Assembly (NCBI RefSeq): GCF_044465595.1
Contig: NZ_JBITLV010000002.1
Location: forward strand, 372,001 to 436,000
Direction of reading: 5' to 3'
DNA from: Spongisporangium articulatum
GTDB taxonomy: Bacteria > Actinomycetota > Actinomycetes > Actinomycetales > Kineosporiaceae
Length of the DNA stretch: 64,000 nt
The stretch's first letter is position 1, and each line of letters starts with the position of its first letter. The notes beneath the pieces are model-generated. The model searched no databases. It was not told the DNA's origin and worked only from the letters and a program-made list of their open reading frames with translations. Below are positions 15,236 to 25,195 of this stretch, one piece after another. The translations under genes were made by a program, and so were the position numbers.

Positions 15236-18200
15236 ATGACGTACCCCGTGGCGGGCGGCGACAGCGACGGCACCGCTCAGGTACCCGCGAACCCGACCTT
15301 CCCCCAGCTCGAGGCGCGGGTGCTCAAGTACTGGGACGGCGACGGCACGTTCCGGGCCTCCGTCGCGGCCCGCCCGGCCGACGGGGCCGACGGCACGATC
15401 GGCGGCAACGAGTTCGTCTTCTACGACGGGCCGCCCTTCGCCAACGGCCTGCCCCACTACGGCCACCTGCTCACCGGCTACGTGAAGGACGTCGTCCCGC
15501 GGTTCCGCACGATGCAGGGCAAGCGCGTCGAGCGCCGGTTCGGCTGGGACACGCACGGCATGCCCGCCGAGAGCGAGGCCGAGAAGCAGCTCGGGCTGAA
15601 GCACAAGAACGACATCGACGCGATGGGCGTGGCCGCCTTCAACGAGGCCTGCCGCACGTCGGTGCTGCGCTACACGCACGAGTGGGAGGCCTACGTCACC
15701 CGCCAGGCCCGCTGGGTCGACTTCGAGAACGACTACAAGACGCTCGATCTCGACTACATGGAGAGCGTCATGTGGGCCTTCAAGTCCCTCTGGGACAAGG
15801 GGCTGGTCTACGAGGGCTTCCGGGTGCTCGCCTACTGCTGGAAGGACGAGACCCCGCTCTCCAACACCGAGACGCGCATGGACGACGTGTACCGGCAGCG
15901 GCAGGACCCGGCGGTGACCGTCGGGCTGACGTTGGAGACCGGTGAGACGGCGCTGATCTGGACGACGACGCCGTGGACCCTGCCGTCGAACCTGGCCATG
16001 GCCGTGCACCCCGACATCGACTACGTCGCCGTCGAGCATGAGGGCCGGACGTTCGTGCTCGCCGAGGCCCGGCTCGCGCACTACGCGCGGGAACTCGGCG
16101 AGGACGCGGCCGAGCGGGTGGTGCGCCGGTTCAAGGGCACCGAGCTGATCGGGAAGCGGTACACGCCGCCCTTCCCGTACTTCGCCGGCCACGAGAACGC
16201 GCACCAGGTGCTGTCCGCCGACTACGTGTCGACCGACGAGGGCACCGGGATCGTCCACATCGCACCCGCTTTCGGTGAGGAGGACAAGGTCGTCACCGAC
16301 GCCGCCGGGATCACCCCGGTCGTGCCGGTCGACTCCGGTGGCCTGTTCACCACCGAGGTGCCGGACTACGCCGGCCAGCTGGTGTTCGACGCGAACAAGC
16401 CGATCATCGCCGACCTCAAGGCCGGGACCGGCGCGGTGACGGCCGGCACGGTGCTGCTGCGGCAGGAGACGTACGACCACCCGTACCCGCACTGCTGGCG
16501 GTGCGGCAACCCGCTGATCTACAAGGCGGTCACGTCCTGGTTCGTGAAGGTCACGGACATCAAGGACCGGATGGTCGAGCTCAACCAGGAGATCACCTGG
16601 ACGCCCGAGCACGTCAAGGACGGCTCGTTCGGCAAGTGGCTGGAGAACGCCCGCGACTGGTCGATCAGCCGGAACCGGTACTGGGGCAGCCCGATCCCGG
16701 TGTGGGTGAGCGACGACCCGGCCTACCCGCGGGTCGACGTGTACGGCTCGCTGGCCGATCTCGAGCGCGACTTCGGCGTGCCCGTCACCGACCTGCACCG
16801 GCCGTTCGTGGACGAGCTGGTCCGCCCGAACCCGGACGACCCGACCGGGAAGTCGATGATGCGCCGCACCCCCGAGGTGCTGGACTGCTGGTTCGAGTCC
16901 GGGTCGATGCCGTTCGCCCAGGTGCACTACCCGTTCGAGAACCGCGAGTGGTTCGAGCACCACTACCCGGGCGACTTCATCGTCGAGTACATCGGGCAGA
17001 CCCGCGGCTGGTTCTACACCCTGCACGTGCTGGCGACGGCGCTCTTCGACCGGCCGGCGTTCAGAACCTGTGTGTCGCACGGCATCCTGCTCGGTTCCGA
17101 CGGGCGCAAGATGTCGAAGAGCCTGTCGAACTACCCCGACGTGCGCGAGGTCCTCGACCGCGACGGCGCCGACGCGATGCGCTGGTTCCTGATGAGCTCG
17201 CCGGTGCTGCGCGGCGGGAACCTGATCGTCACCGAGCAGGGCATCCGCGACGGTGTGCGCCAGGTGATGCTGCCGCTGTGGAACACCTGGTACTTCCTCG
17301 CCCTGTACGCCAACGCGGCGCACGGCGGGGCGGGGCACGTCGGCCGGTTCCGGACCGACTCGCCGGCCGTGCTCGACCGGTACGTGCTGGCCAAGACTCG
17401 CGACCTGGTCGAGACCGTGAGCGCGCAGCTCGACGTGTACGACATCGCCGAGGCGTGCCAGAGCGTGCGTGAGTTCCTCGACGTGCTGACCAACTGGTAC
17501 GTCCGCCGCTCGCGCGACCGGTTCTGGGCCGAGGACGCGGACGCCTTCGACACCCTGCACACCGTGCTCGAGGTGTTGACCCGGGTGCTGGCGCCGCTGC
17601 TGCCGCTGACCACGGAGGAGATCTGGCGGGGCCTGACCGGCGGCCGCTCCGTGCACCTGAGCGACTGGCCGACGGTCGACGAGCTGCCCGCCGACCCCCA
17701 GCTGGTGGCCGCCATGGACGCCGCCCGCGAGGTGGCCTCGGCCACGCTCGGCCTGCGCAAGGCCCAGAACCTGCGGGTCCGCCAGCCGCTCGCGGCGCTG
17801 ACCGTCGTCCACCCCGATCCCGATGCCCTGCAGGCATTCTCGGCGGTGCTGGCCGACGAGGTGAACGTCGAGGAGGTGCGCCTGGTCGCGCTCGACGACG
17901 CGGCCGCCTCGGCGGTCGGGGTCACCCAGCGGCTGTCCGTCAACGCCCGGGCCGCCGGCCCGCGGCTCGGCAAGGGCGTCCAGCAGGTGATCAAGGCGGC
18001 CAAGGCGGGGGACTGGGAGCTGCAGGACGACGGCACGCCGGTCTGCGGCGGCGTCCCCCTGGTCGAGGGCGAGTACACGCTCGAGACCGTGGTGGCCGAC
18101 GAGTCCGCGCACGCGGCGGTCGCGGTGCTGCCCGGTGGCGGGTTCGTCGTCCTCGACACCGAGCTGACGCCCGAGCTGGAGGCCGAGGGCTGGGCGCGGG

Positions 18201-18400
18201 ACCTGGTGCGCCAGATCCAGGACGAGCGCAAGGCCGCCGGGCTGCACGTGTCGGACCACATCGCCCTGGCGCTCACGGTCCCGGCCGACCGGCTCGACGC
18301 CGTGCAGGAGTTCGACGAGCTGCTGCGCCGGGAGACGCTGGCCGACCGCCTCGACGCGACCCCGGGTGACGCGCTCACCGTGACGGTCGCCCGCGCCTGA
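15236..18400 (+). CDS. ileS: isoleucyl-tRNA synthetase, long (eukaryote-like) type
   Basis: 1054 aa class I synthetase charging tRNA-Ile. The HIGH-type motif is HYGH in LPHYGHLLTGYVKD and KMSKS lies in DGRKMSKSLSNYP. Length and motif style match the IleS2-like form of many actinobacteria. The ATG at 15236 follows GAGAGGA by 7 nt. Expression is governed by the T-box leader. It is convergent with the thioesterase gene, with palindrome 3 in between. In mycobacteria ileS is not beside valS; here both synthetases lie within 12 kb. Confidence 0.98.
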   Translation: MTYPVAGGDSDGTAQVPANPTFPQLEARVLKYWDGDGTFRASVAARPADGADGTIGGNEFVFYDGPPFANGLPHYGHLLTGYVKDVVPRFRTMQGKRVERRFGWDTHGMPAESEAEKQLGLKHKNDIDAMGVAAFNEACRTSVLRYTHEWEAYVTRQARWVDFENDYKTLDLDYMESVMWAFKSLWDKGLVYEGFRVLAYCWKDETPLSNTETRMDDVYRQRQDPAVTVGLTLETGETALIWTTTPWTLPSNLAMAVHPDIDYVAVEHEGRTFVLAEARLAHYARELGEDAAERVVRRFKGTELIGKRYTPPFPYFAGHENAHQVLSADYVSTDEGTGIVHIAPAFGEEDKVVTDAAGITPVVPVDSGGLFTTEVPDYAGQLVFDANKPIIADLKAGTGAVTAGTVLLRQETYDHPYPHCWRCGNPLIYKAVTSWFVKVTDIKDRMVELNQEITWTPEHVKDGSFGKWLENARDWSISRNRYWGSPIPVWVSDDPAYPRVDVYGSLADLERDFGVPVTDLHRPFVDELVRPNPDDPTGKSMMRRTPEVLDCWFESGSMPFAQVHYPFENREWFEHHYPGDFIVEYIGQTRGWFYTLHVLATALFDRPAFRTCVSHGILLGSDGRKMSKSLSNYPDVREVLDRDGADAMRWFLMSSPVLRGGNLIVTEQGIRDGVRQVMLPLWNTWYFLALYANAAHGGAGHVGRFRTDSPAVLDRYVLAKTRDLVETVSAQLDVYDIAEACQSVREFLDVLTNWYVRRSRDRFWAEDADAFDTLHTVLEVLTRVLAPLLPLTTEEIWRGLTGGRSVHLSDWPTVDELPADPQLVAAMDAAREVASATLGLRKAQNLRVRQPLAALTVVHPDPDALQAFSAVLADEVNVEEVRLVALDDAAASAVGVTQRLSVNARAAGPRLGKGVQQVIKAAKAGDWELQDDGTPVCGGVPLVEGEYTLETVVADESAHAAVAVLPGGGFVVLDTELTPELEAEGWARDLVRQIQDERKAAGLHVSDHIALALTVPADRLDAVQEFDELLRRETLADRLDATPGDALTVTVARA

Positions 18401-18405
18401 CCCTC

Positions 18406-18493
18406 CTCGTGATCATGGAAACTTCTAGTCGGACCGTGTGCGTCACGGCCGGACGAGCGTGAAAGCCGGACTAGAAGTTTCCATGATCACGAG
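18406..18493. repeat. long palindrome 3 of the TGATCATG family
   Basis: Perfect 25-bp arms at 18406-18430 and 18469-18493 (opening CTCGTGATCATGGAAACTTC), 38-nt centre. It starts 5 bp after the ileS stop. On the minus strand the TGA inside CGTGATCATG is the stop codon of the thioesterase gene (18487-18489), so the element extends into that gene's last codons. Confidence 0.9.
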
Positions 18494-18978
18494 CTGAAGG
18501 GGGTGCGCAGGGCGGTCAACGTCTCGCGCTCGGCGTCCGAGACCGGGACCGGCGTGTGGCCCTCGACGGTGACCAGGGTGGCGTCGCACAGGGCGTGGCA
18601 CATCTCGCCGCCGCCGTCGCCCAGCCCGACCCCGGCGGCGAAGAGCGCCAGGCTCACGGTGACCGACGTCGTCCCGACGCGCAGCACCCCGGCGCCGATC
18701 CGGTACGCGCGCGGGTGCAGCACCTCGTCCAGGTAGTCGATCTCGACGTTGGCCACGACCCGGTGCCGGCTCCGGTGGTCCGGGTTCCCGCCGCCCAGGT
18801 GGTGGCGCAGGAAGTGGGCCCGCGCGTCCTCGAACCAGGCGCCGATCACGACGTTGTTGACGTGCCCGAGCACGTCCATGTCGCGGAACTGCGAGCGCAG
18901 CTCGTGCACGAACGGGTAGCTGTCGATCCGGCGGCGGCGCGGCTCTGATCGGCGATTCGATGAAGACACGGGCGACAC
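18487..18978 (-). CDS. hot-dog fold acyl-CoA thioesterase
   Basis: 163 aa from the GTG at 18978; a TTG at 18993 or a GTG at 18969 are alternatives. FRDMDVLGHVNNVVIGAWFE is the classic 4-hydroxybenzoyl-CoA-thioesterase-like N-terminal motif (D-x-x-GHVNN), followed by the central helix and a five-stranded sheet. It starts about 20 bp after the SARP regulator gene on the same strand and is probably the last gene of that operon. The acyl substrate cannot be told. Its last residues and stop codon come from palindrome 3. Confidence 0.85.
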   Translation of the reverse strand: MSPVSSSNRRSEPRRRRIDSYPFVHELRSQFRDMDVLGHVNNVVIGAWFEDARAHFLRHHLGGGNPDHRSRHRVVANVEIDYLDEVLHPRAYRIGAGVLRVGTTSVTVSLALFAAGVGLGDGGGEMCHALCDATLVTVEGHTPVPVSDAERETLTALRTPFSS

Positions 18979-18997
18979 CGTAACGGGCCTCAAATAC

Positions 18998-21900
18998 TCA
19001 GGTGGCCAGCCACTCCCGCGTGCGGCGCACGAACGGACGCATACCGAAGTGCTCGGCCTGCACGAGGCCGCGGCGCAGGTCGTCGTCGGCGTCGGGCCGC
19101 CCCAGCACCTTCTTCAGCGCTCCGCGATGGAAGGCGACCGGCCCGACGACGGTGAGCCCGGCCCACATGACGACGATCGCGTCGCCGTACGACTCCAGCC
19201 GCTCGAGCATCGTGGCGGCCCGCTCGGCGTCGCGCAGTTCCACGTACACGTCGGCCAGCAGCAGCGTGTGCACCATCTCGCGCACGCCCTTCGACGGGTG
19301 GGTGCGGAACCGCTCGGCGACGGCCAGCGCCTCGTCCCGGCGGCCGGCCTGGGCGTGGGCCTGGGCCACGACGATCAGGAAGTCCTGGTCGAGCGTCGCG
19401 ACGTCGGTGATGTTGGGGATCAGGTCGGGCAGCCGCCGCTCGTGCCAGGCCGCGATGCCCTCGACCGTCTCCCGGCTCAGGCGGCCCATCGCCGCGGCGG
19501 CCGGGGACACCGTGGGGGCCTCGGCGACCGCCCGGTCGCCGAGGGCCCGCGCCTCGTCGTAGTCGCCGCGGGCCAGCGCCATGCCCACGTCCCACCACAG
19601 CTGCAGCAGCAGGTGGTCACCCGCGCCGCGTCGCTGCGCGAGTTCCGCGTACCGACGTGAGACGGCCTCGGCCTCGTCCCGGCTGCCCGTCTCGAACAGG
19701 GAGCAGCGCAGCAGGTGCAGCACCGTGCCGTCGTAGGCCGGGTCCTCGCCGACCTCGGCCTGCATGCGCCGTACCAGGTCTAGCCGGTGCCGGGCCCAGG
19801 CCGGCGACCAGTGGGCCACGTAGTCGGCGACCATCGCGCGCACCCGGGCCGCCCGGTCCGTCCCGGCCAGCCGCAGGGCACGTTCCGGCAGGTCCTCGGC
19901 GTCGTACCCCTTGGAGGCCCGCTGGACGGCGGTGGCCGACAGCAGCGCCGAGTGCAGGTGGTCGGGCAGGGCCGGGCCGCGGGCGACGGCCTCGGCCAGG
20001 AGGCCCGGATCGGTGGCGCCGATCGCGGCCATCGCGCCCCAGAAGCCCCCGATCCCGTCCGCGGCGGCGGCCAGGGCGGCCTGGGCCAGCCGGACGTCGT
20101 CGCCGAGGGATCGTGCGGCGTCCGCAGCCGCGCGCAGGTGCTCGGTGCCCTCCTCGAGATGGCCCAGCCGGCGTCGGGCCCGGCCGAGGACGAGCAGCAG
20201 GTCGGCGGCCGTCGCCGTGCCGTCGGCCGCGTGCACGAGCCCGCGTTCGGCGAACGTGACCGCCTCGGACTCGGCGGAGCGTTCGAAGGCCTCCCGGGCC
20301 GCCCGCAGGCAGGCGGTCGCGGCGCTCGTCGACGGGCCCGCGGCGGCTGCCTCGCTGCGGTGCCAGGCGATGGCGGCCGCGGAGGTCGCCGCGGTGGCCC
20401 CCGCCTCGAGGGTGGCGGCGAGCCTGAGATGCAGGTCCGCACGGCGGGCCGCGCCGAGGTCGTCCAGCAGCACCTCGCCGAGCAGGGCGTGCGCCAGCGC
20501 GAGCTGGCGGGCCGGGGAGATCCGCAGCACGCCCTCGCGCACGGCCTCCTCGACCGCGACCTCGACCCGGTCGAGGTCGAGCCCGGTCGCGGCCGCGGCC
20601 AGGCCGGGGGAGAGGTCCCGTCCGGCCACCGTGACGGTCTGCGCCACGGTGAGGGCGTCGTCACCCAGCCCGGCCAGCCGGGCCCGGATGACGTCCCGCA
20701 CCGAACCGGGCAGCGCCGGGCCCGAGGGGCGGGCGAGTTCCGTGACGAAGAAGGGGTTCCCGCCGGACCGCTCGGTCAGCGCCGACGACTCCTCGGGCGT
20801 CCACTTCCGCCCGCTGAGGCGGCCGGCCAGGGCCGCGACCTCGGCGTCGCCCAGCGGGCGCAGGTCGAGCCGGACCGACCCCGGCGACCGGGCGGCGCCG
20901 GCCAGGGCCCGGGTCAGGTCGGGGCCCGTGGCGTCGGCCCGCACGGTCAGCACCAGCAGGACCGGGGAGCGGTTCAGCTCGCCCAGCACGACGTCCAGCA
21001 CGTGCAGCGAGTCGGCGTCGGCCCACTGAACGTCGTCCAGCACCACGACCAGGCCGCCGTCGGGGGCGGTGCTCGCCTCTGCAGCCAGGCGACGCGCGAT
21101 GTCCAGGCCGAGCGCGAACCGGCCACCGGCGTCCGCCTGGGTCGCCGGGAGGCCGCCGACCACCTGCTGCCAGGCCCAGTAGGGCGGGACGCCGGGCGTC
21201 TGCGGCCACCGCCCCCACCGCGCGGTGGCCGCCGGGTGCCGGGCCAAGAACGCTTCTACGAGAGCGGTTTTCCCGATGCCGGGTTCGCCCGAGATTACGA
21301 CGACCCGGCCCCGACCGGCGCGCGCCGACGTCCAGGCCCGGTCGAGTTCGGCGAGCGGTTCGTCCCGGCCGACGAACCCGTCCGCCGGTGCGGCGGTCTT
21401 CGAATTGGACGAGGCATCGGACGGCGGGCCGGACGGCGGGCCGGACGAGGGCGGCCGGTCCACCGGTCCGGACGCGGCCAGGTCGGGGTCCTGCCGGAGC
21501 ATCGCCTCCTCCAGAGCCCGCAACTGCGGCGAGGGGTCGATGCCGAGCTCGTCGGCCAGGTGGGCGCGGGTGCGGCGCAGCACCTCCAGCGCCTCGCCCT
21601 GCCGGCCCACCCGGTAGAGGGCCCGGGCGAGCAGCAGCTGCAGCTTCTCGCGCAGGGGGTGGGCGGCCGCGGGCAGCAGCAGGTCGCCCACGGTGCGCGG
21701 GTCACCGGCGCCGGACAGCCGCGCCTCCGCCAGCAACTCGACCGCCACCAGGTGCAACTCGGCGAGGCGGGCGGCGACGGGGCCGACGTCCGGCACGTCC
21801 GCGACCTCGGCCAGCGGGTCGCCCCACTGTTCCAGGGCGGGTTGCAGGAGCGCGGGGATCTGCGTCGTGCGGCCCGCGTCGTGCAGTTCCACGCAGCGGC

Positions 21901-22237
21901 GCACCGCGAGCGCGAACCGGCCGGCGTCGACCGACTCCTCGGGCAGGACGATGCGGTAGCCGGTGCCGCGGGTCTGCAGGATCTGCGCGTCGCCGGCGGC
22001 CACGCCGGGTTCGATGCCCCGGCGCATCCGGGCCACGTAGCCCTGCAGCGTCGTGCGGGCGCTGGCCGGGGGCTCGCCGCGCCACAGCTGGTCGGCCAGC
22101 ACCCCGGCGTCCACCACGGCCCCGCCCGCGGCCACGAGCAGGGCGACGATCTCGGTCGGCCGGCGCCCACCGAGATCGACCTCCACGCCGTCCCGGCGGA
22201 CCGTGGTCCGGCCGAGGACGGTGATCTCGACGTTCAT
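18998..22237 (-). CDS. SARP/AfsR-type transcriptional regulator with ATPase and TPR-like regions
   Basis: 1079 aa. Residues 1-95 are an OmpR-like winged helix, 97-250 a bacterial transcriptional activation (BTAD) domain, and from about 287 a STAND-type ATPase with P-loop GEPGIGKT (317-324) and Walker B GLVVVLDDVQWAD. The remaining 500 residues are helical, TPR-like and alanine-rich. No C-terminal LuxR helix-turn-helix is present. Such proteins activate secondary-metabolite or developmental genes in Streptomyces. It follows the CPBP protease gene by 37 bp and precedes the thioesterase, so the three likely form one transcript. The targets are unknown. Confidence 0.9.
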   Translation of the reverse strand: MNVEITVLGRTTVRRDGVEVDLGGRRPTEIVALLVAAGGAVVDAGVLADQLWRGEPPASARTTLQGYVARMRRGIEPGVAAGDAQILQTRGTGYRIVLPEESVDAGRFALAVRRCVELHDAGRTTQIPALLQPALEQWGDPLAEVADVPDVGPVAARLAELHLVAVELLAEARLSGAGDPRTVGDLLLPAAAHPLREKLQLLLARALYRVGRQGEALEVLRRTRAHLADELGIDPSPQLRALEEAMLRQDPDLAASGPVDRPPSSGPPSGPPSDASSNSKTAAPADGFVGRDEPLAELDRAWTSARAGRGRVVVISGEPGIGKTALVEAFLARHPAATARWGRWPQTPGVPPYWAWQQVVGGLPATQADAGGRFALGLDIARRLAAEASTAPDGGLVVVLDDVQWADADSLHVLDVVLGELNRSPVLLVLTVRADATGPDLTRALAGAARSPGSVRLDLRPLGDAEVAALAGRLSGRKWTPEESSALTERSGGNPFFVTELARPSGPALPGSVRDVIRARLAGLGDDALTVAQTVTVAGRDLSPGLAAAATGLDLDRVEVAVEEAVREGVLRISPARQLALAHALLGEVLLDDLGAARRADLHLRLAATLEAGATAATSAAAIAWHRSEAAAAGPSTSAATACLRAAREAFERSAESEAVTFAERGLVHAADGTATAADLLLVLGRARRRLGHLEEGTEHLRAAADAARSLGDDVRLAQAALAAAADGIGGFWGAMAAIGATDPGLLAEAVARGPALPDHLHSALLSATAVQRASKGYDAEDLPERALRLAGTDRAARVRAMVADYVAHWSPAWARHRLDLVRRMQAEVGEDPAYDGTVLHLLRCSLFETGSRDEAEAVSRRYAELAQRRGAGDHLLLQLWWDVGMALARGDYDEARALGDRAVAEAPTVSPAAAAMGRLSRETVEGIAAWHERRLPDLIPNITDVATLDQDFLIVVAQAHAQAGRRDEALAVAERFRTHPSKGVREMVHTLLLADVYVELRDAERAATMLERLESYGDAIVVMWAGLTVVGPVAFHRGALKKVLGRPDADDDLRRGLVQAEHFGMRPFVRRTREWLAT

Positions 22238-22274
22238 CGCTGCCGAGCGTAGAGGGGGTCGGGGGGACTGGGCT

Positions 22275-23192
22275 TCACGCGCCGGTCCGGATCGGGTTGC
22301 GGCGCAGCCAGACTGCGGCGCCGAGCACCCCGACCAGGGCGGCGAAGGCGCCGGTCTCGGTGCCCGTCCAGCCGGTCGCGTCGCGGGTCACGGTGAGCGG
22401 TTCGACTGCGTGGTACAGCACGGCGTTGAACACGGCGTGGGCCACCACGCCGGGCCAGATCCCGTAGCGCAGCTGCATCGAGGAGAGCACGGCGCCGAAC
22501 GCCGTCGTGCCCACGGTGAAGGCGGTCACGGCGAACCAGACGGGCACGCCCTCGGGGGTGCCGCCCAGCCAGACGATGAGCGGGACGTGGAAGGCCGACC
22601 AGGCCAGACCGCCGCCCAGCACGACGAGCCGTGGCCCGCCGAGGCGCGCCAGGCGGGTGGTCAGCAGACCGCGCCAGCCGACGTCCTCACCGAGGGCGAG
22701 CAACACGTACGGCGCGGCCAGCACGGTCAGGCCGCCGAGCGCGGTCAGCAGCGTCGTGCCGTCGGCGTGCGTGTCGAGGCCACCGGTCCCAGTCAGCCAG
22801 ACCAGCGTCCCGGCGCCCAGGACGACGGCCACCGAGTAGGCCCAGGCGCTCGCCAGCGACCGCCACGGGGCCCGCCGGAAGCCCCACCCCTCGCCGCGGC
22901 GTCCGACGGTGAACCGGGCCGCGAGTGCTCCGAGCAGGGGGAAGAAGGCCTGCCCGTACATCGCGGCGGCGCCGAGCGGGGTGGCGTCCTCGATGTGAGT
23001 CACGTCGACGCCCTCGTTCCAGGCGACCACGGTGCTCACGCCGATGAGGCCGAAGGTGACGGCCAGGAAGACGGCGATCTCGCGACGGGCGGTGCGCTCG
23101 TACGCCGGCGCGGGCCCGTCGGTGGGGGACGGTTCGGGCGAGGTCGGGGCGCTCTGTTCGGCGGGCGCGGCGAGCGGGTGGACGGCGGTCAT
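22275..23192 (-). CDS. CPBP-family intramembrane metalloprotease (CAAX protease-like)
   Basis: 305 aa from the ATG at 23192, preceded by GGAAGGA at a 6-nt spacing. After a Pro/Ala-rich cytoplasmic start there are about eight membrane helices. The family motifs are present in variant form: GEDVGWRGLL (EExxxR-like, with Glu-Asp), SAFHVPL (FxxxH) and HAVFNAVLY (HxxxN). These supply the glutamate and histidines that bind the catalytic metal. Substrates of bacterial CPBP proteins are mostly unknown. It is first in an operon with the SARP regulator, suggesting membrane-linked control (inference). Confidence 0.88.
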   Translation of the reverse strand: MTAVHPLAAPAEQSAPTSPEPSPTDGPAPAYERTARREIAVFLAVTFGLIGVSTVVAWNEGVDVTHIEDATPLGAAAMYGQAFFPLLGALAARFTVGRRGEGWGFRRAPWRSLASAWAYSVAVVLGAGTLVWLTGTGGLDTHADGTTLLTALGGLTVLAAPYVLLALGEDVGWRGLLTTRLARLGGPRLVVLGGGLAWSAFHVPLIVWLGGTPEGVPVWFAVTAFTVGTTAFGAVLSSMQLRYGIWPGVVAHAVFNAVLYHAVEPLTVTRDATGWTGTETGAFAALVGVLGAAVWLRRNPIRTGA

Positions 23193-23328
23193 GACGATTC
23201 CTTCCATCGGTTGATCTCGGACGCCGATCACCCTCGCCGGGCCGACTTGCGCGTCGCTTGCGCCGGACTGGGCCGGGCCGAACCGCACGCCCAGCGCAGC
23301 ACCAGCGGCGGGGCGCACGATCGTGGGC

Positions 23329-23667
23329 ATGGACCAGGACCTCCCCGATGACCGGCCGGGAACGGCCGATGTCACCCTCACCGCCCACCAGCGGCTGCGC
23401 CTCGCGCGCGCCCCGGGCGCGACGCTCGACGTCCAGGTGCTGGGCGGTTCGCTGAGCGAGCCCGCGGTCGTGGACGGGCGGGTGCACCTGGGTGCCGGGC
23501 GCCCGTGGCGGGTGCAGGCCGGGGCGGACGGCGCCGTGCTGCGGGTCCGGGCCATCCCGCCGGGACCGGAGCGGGTGCTGGAAGCCCTCGTCCGACGTCC
23601 CGAACCGGACCTGCAGTCGCTGGTCAGCCTGGGTGCCGATCACGGGGTCGAGCTGCTCCCCGACTAG
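23329..23667 (+). CDS. small hypothetical protein upstream of folC
   Basis: 112 aa from the ATG at 23329; a GTG two codons earlier is possible. The composition suggests a small beta-rich domain (LDVQVLGGSLSEPAVVDGRVHL) without membrane segments. I recognise no family. Third-position GC is as in neighbours. Its TAG stop (23665-23667) is also the start of the predicted folC -10 box. It diverges from the CPBP protease gene (136 bp between starts). Confidence 0.6.
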   Translation: MDQDLPDDRPGTADVTLTAHQRLRLARAPGATLDVQVLGGSLSEPAVVDGRVHLGAGRPWRVQAGADGAVLRVRAIPPGPERVLEALVRRPEPDLQSLVSLGADHGVELLPD

Positions 23668-23670
23668 TCT
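23665..23670 (+). promoter_or_regulatory. -10 box (TAGTCT) of a leaderless folC promoter
   Basis: TAGTCT is followed by 7 nt and then the GTG start at 23678, the spacing expected for a leaderless transcript. Its first three bases are the stop codon of the preceding gene. Confidence 0.6.
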
Positions 23671-23677
23671 CGACGCC

Positions 23678-25069
23678 GTGAGCAGGGTGCAGGGTCGTGG
23701 TCCGCAGCGGGACGCCAAGCAGGCCGAACAGGAAGCGGCGGCGCAGGCCCGGATGGCCGAGGTCTACCGGGAGATCATGCTGCGCGCGCCGGAGCACGAC
23801 CTGGTGCCCAGCCTCGACCGGATCGCCGAGGTCTGCCGGCTGCTCGGCGACCCGCAGAAGGCCTACGAGGTGGTCCACGTCACCGGGACCAACGGCAAGA
23901 CGAGCACGACCCGCATGATCGAGCGGCTGCTGCGCGAGCACGGCCTGCGCACCGGCCGGTTCACCAGCCCGCACCTCAACGACGTGCGCGAGCGGATCAC
24001 GATCGACGGCGACCTGCTGCCCCGCGAGCAGTTCATCTCCACGTACGAGGAGGTCCTGCCCTACGTCGAGATCGTCGACGCGGCTTCGGCGCGGGACGGC
24101 GGGCCGCGGATGACCTTCTTCGAGCTCCTGGTCGCGATGGCCTTCGCGGCGTTCGCCGACAACCCGGTCGACGTGGCCGCGATCGAGGTCGGGATGGGCG
24201 GGTCGTGGGACGCCACCAACGTGGCCGACGGCCGGGTCGCCGTGGTCACGCCGGTCGCGATCGACCACGAACGGTTCCTCGGCCACACCGTCGGCGAGAT
24301 CGCCACCGAGAAGGCGGGGATCATCAAACCGGGGGCGACGGCGGTGCTCGCCGAACAGCACCCCGACGCCCTCGACCCGTTGCTGCGCCGGGCCGCCGAG
24401 GTGGGTGCGAGCGTGTTGCGCGAGGGCTACGAGTTCGGGGTGCTGGGCCGGGAGGTGGCCCTGGGCGGCCAGCTGCTGACCCTGCGCGGTCGCGAGAACC
24501 CTTACGAGGAGATCTATCTCCCGCTGCACGGTGCCCACCAGGCCCGGAACGCGGCGGCCGCCCTGGCGGCGGTCGAGGCGTTCCTGGGGGCCGACAGGCT
24601 GTCGATCGACGTGGTCCGGGCCGCCTTCGAGGACGTCACCTCGCCCGGCCGGCTCGAGGTCGTCCGGCGTGGTCCGACGGTGCTGGTGGACGCCGCGCAC
24701 AACCCGGCCGGGGCCGCCGTCCTGGCCGACGGGCTCGAGGAGGCGTTCGGCTTCTCGAAGCTCATCGGGCTGGTCGCGGTGCTGGCGGACAAGGACGCCG
24801 ACGGCATCCTCGGCGCGCTCGAGCCCGTGCTCGCCGAGGTGGTGATCAGCCGCACGTCGTCGCCGCGCTCGATGGACGTCGACGAGCTGGCCGAGATCGC
24901 GATCGACGTGTTCGGCGAGGACCGGGTGCACGTGCGGGAGCGGCTGGACGACGCCCTCGACTTCGCGATCGGGCTCGCCGAGGCGGGGGGCGAGTTGGGC
25001 GGTGGGGTGCTGTGCACCGGGTCGGTCACCATGGCCGCGGACATCCGCACGCTGCTGCGCATCGCCTGA
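23678..25069 (+). CDS. folC: folylpolyglutamate synthase / dihydrofolate synthase
   Basis: 463 aa Mur-ligase-fold enzyme that adds glutamate to dihydropteroate and folates. The P-loop is GTNGKTST (from about residue 70), with GRFTSPHLNDVRERI, IEVGMGGSWDATN and the C-terminal LVDAAHNPAG motif. The GTG at 23678 is chosen from the -10 box placed 7 nt upstream; earlier in-frame starts overlap the preceding gene. In many actinobacteria it sits between valS and the DUF4233 gene. Here valS is about 14 kb upstream and DUF4233 about 8.6 kb downstream. Confidence 0.96.
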   Translation: MSRVQGRGPQRDAKQAEQEAAAQARMAEVYREIMLRAPEHDLVPSLDRIAEVCRLLGDPQKAYEVVHVTGTNGKTSTTRMIERLLREHGLRTGRFTSPHLNDVRERITIDGDLLPREQFISTYEEVLPYVEIVDAASARDGGPRMTFFELLVAMAFAAFADNPVDVAAIEVGMGGSWDATNVADGRVAVVTPVAIDHERFLGHTVGEIATEKAGIIKPGATAVLAEQHPDALDPLLRRAAEVGASVLREGYEFGVLGREVALGGQLLTLRGRENPYEEIYLPLHGAHQARNAAAALAAVEAFLGADRLSIDVVRAAFEDVTSPGRLEVVRRGPTVLVDAAHNPAGAAVLADGLEEAFGFSKLIGLVAVLADKDADGILGALEPVLAEVVISRTSSPRSMDVDELAEIAIDVFGEDRVHVRERLDDALDFAIGLAEAGGELGGGVLCTGSVTMAADIRTLLRIA

Positions 25070-25100
25070 GGGTGGTCCGGCGGAGCCGCTAGGTAACGCT

Positions 25101-25130
25101 TTGAACTTTGCGTGGACGAAGTTCTAGGCA
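25101..25130 (+). promoter_or_regulatory. promoter with embedded operator of the ROK regulator gene
   Basis: -35 TTGAAC (25101-25106) and -10 TAGGCA (25125-25130) are 18 nt apart. An inverted repeat GAACTTTG (25103-25110) / CGAAGTTC (25117-25124), 7 of 8 matching, sits exactly between them. A repressor bound here would block RNA polymerase, so autoregulation by the ROK protein is likely. Confidence 0.6.
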
Positions 25131-25195
25131 TCCCGCCGAAAGCCGTCTATGGTCCCTGTGACGGGCGTTACATGGACGTGACGACGGGAGACGCG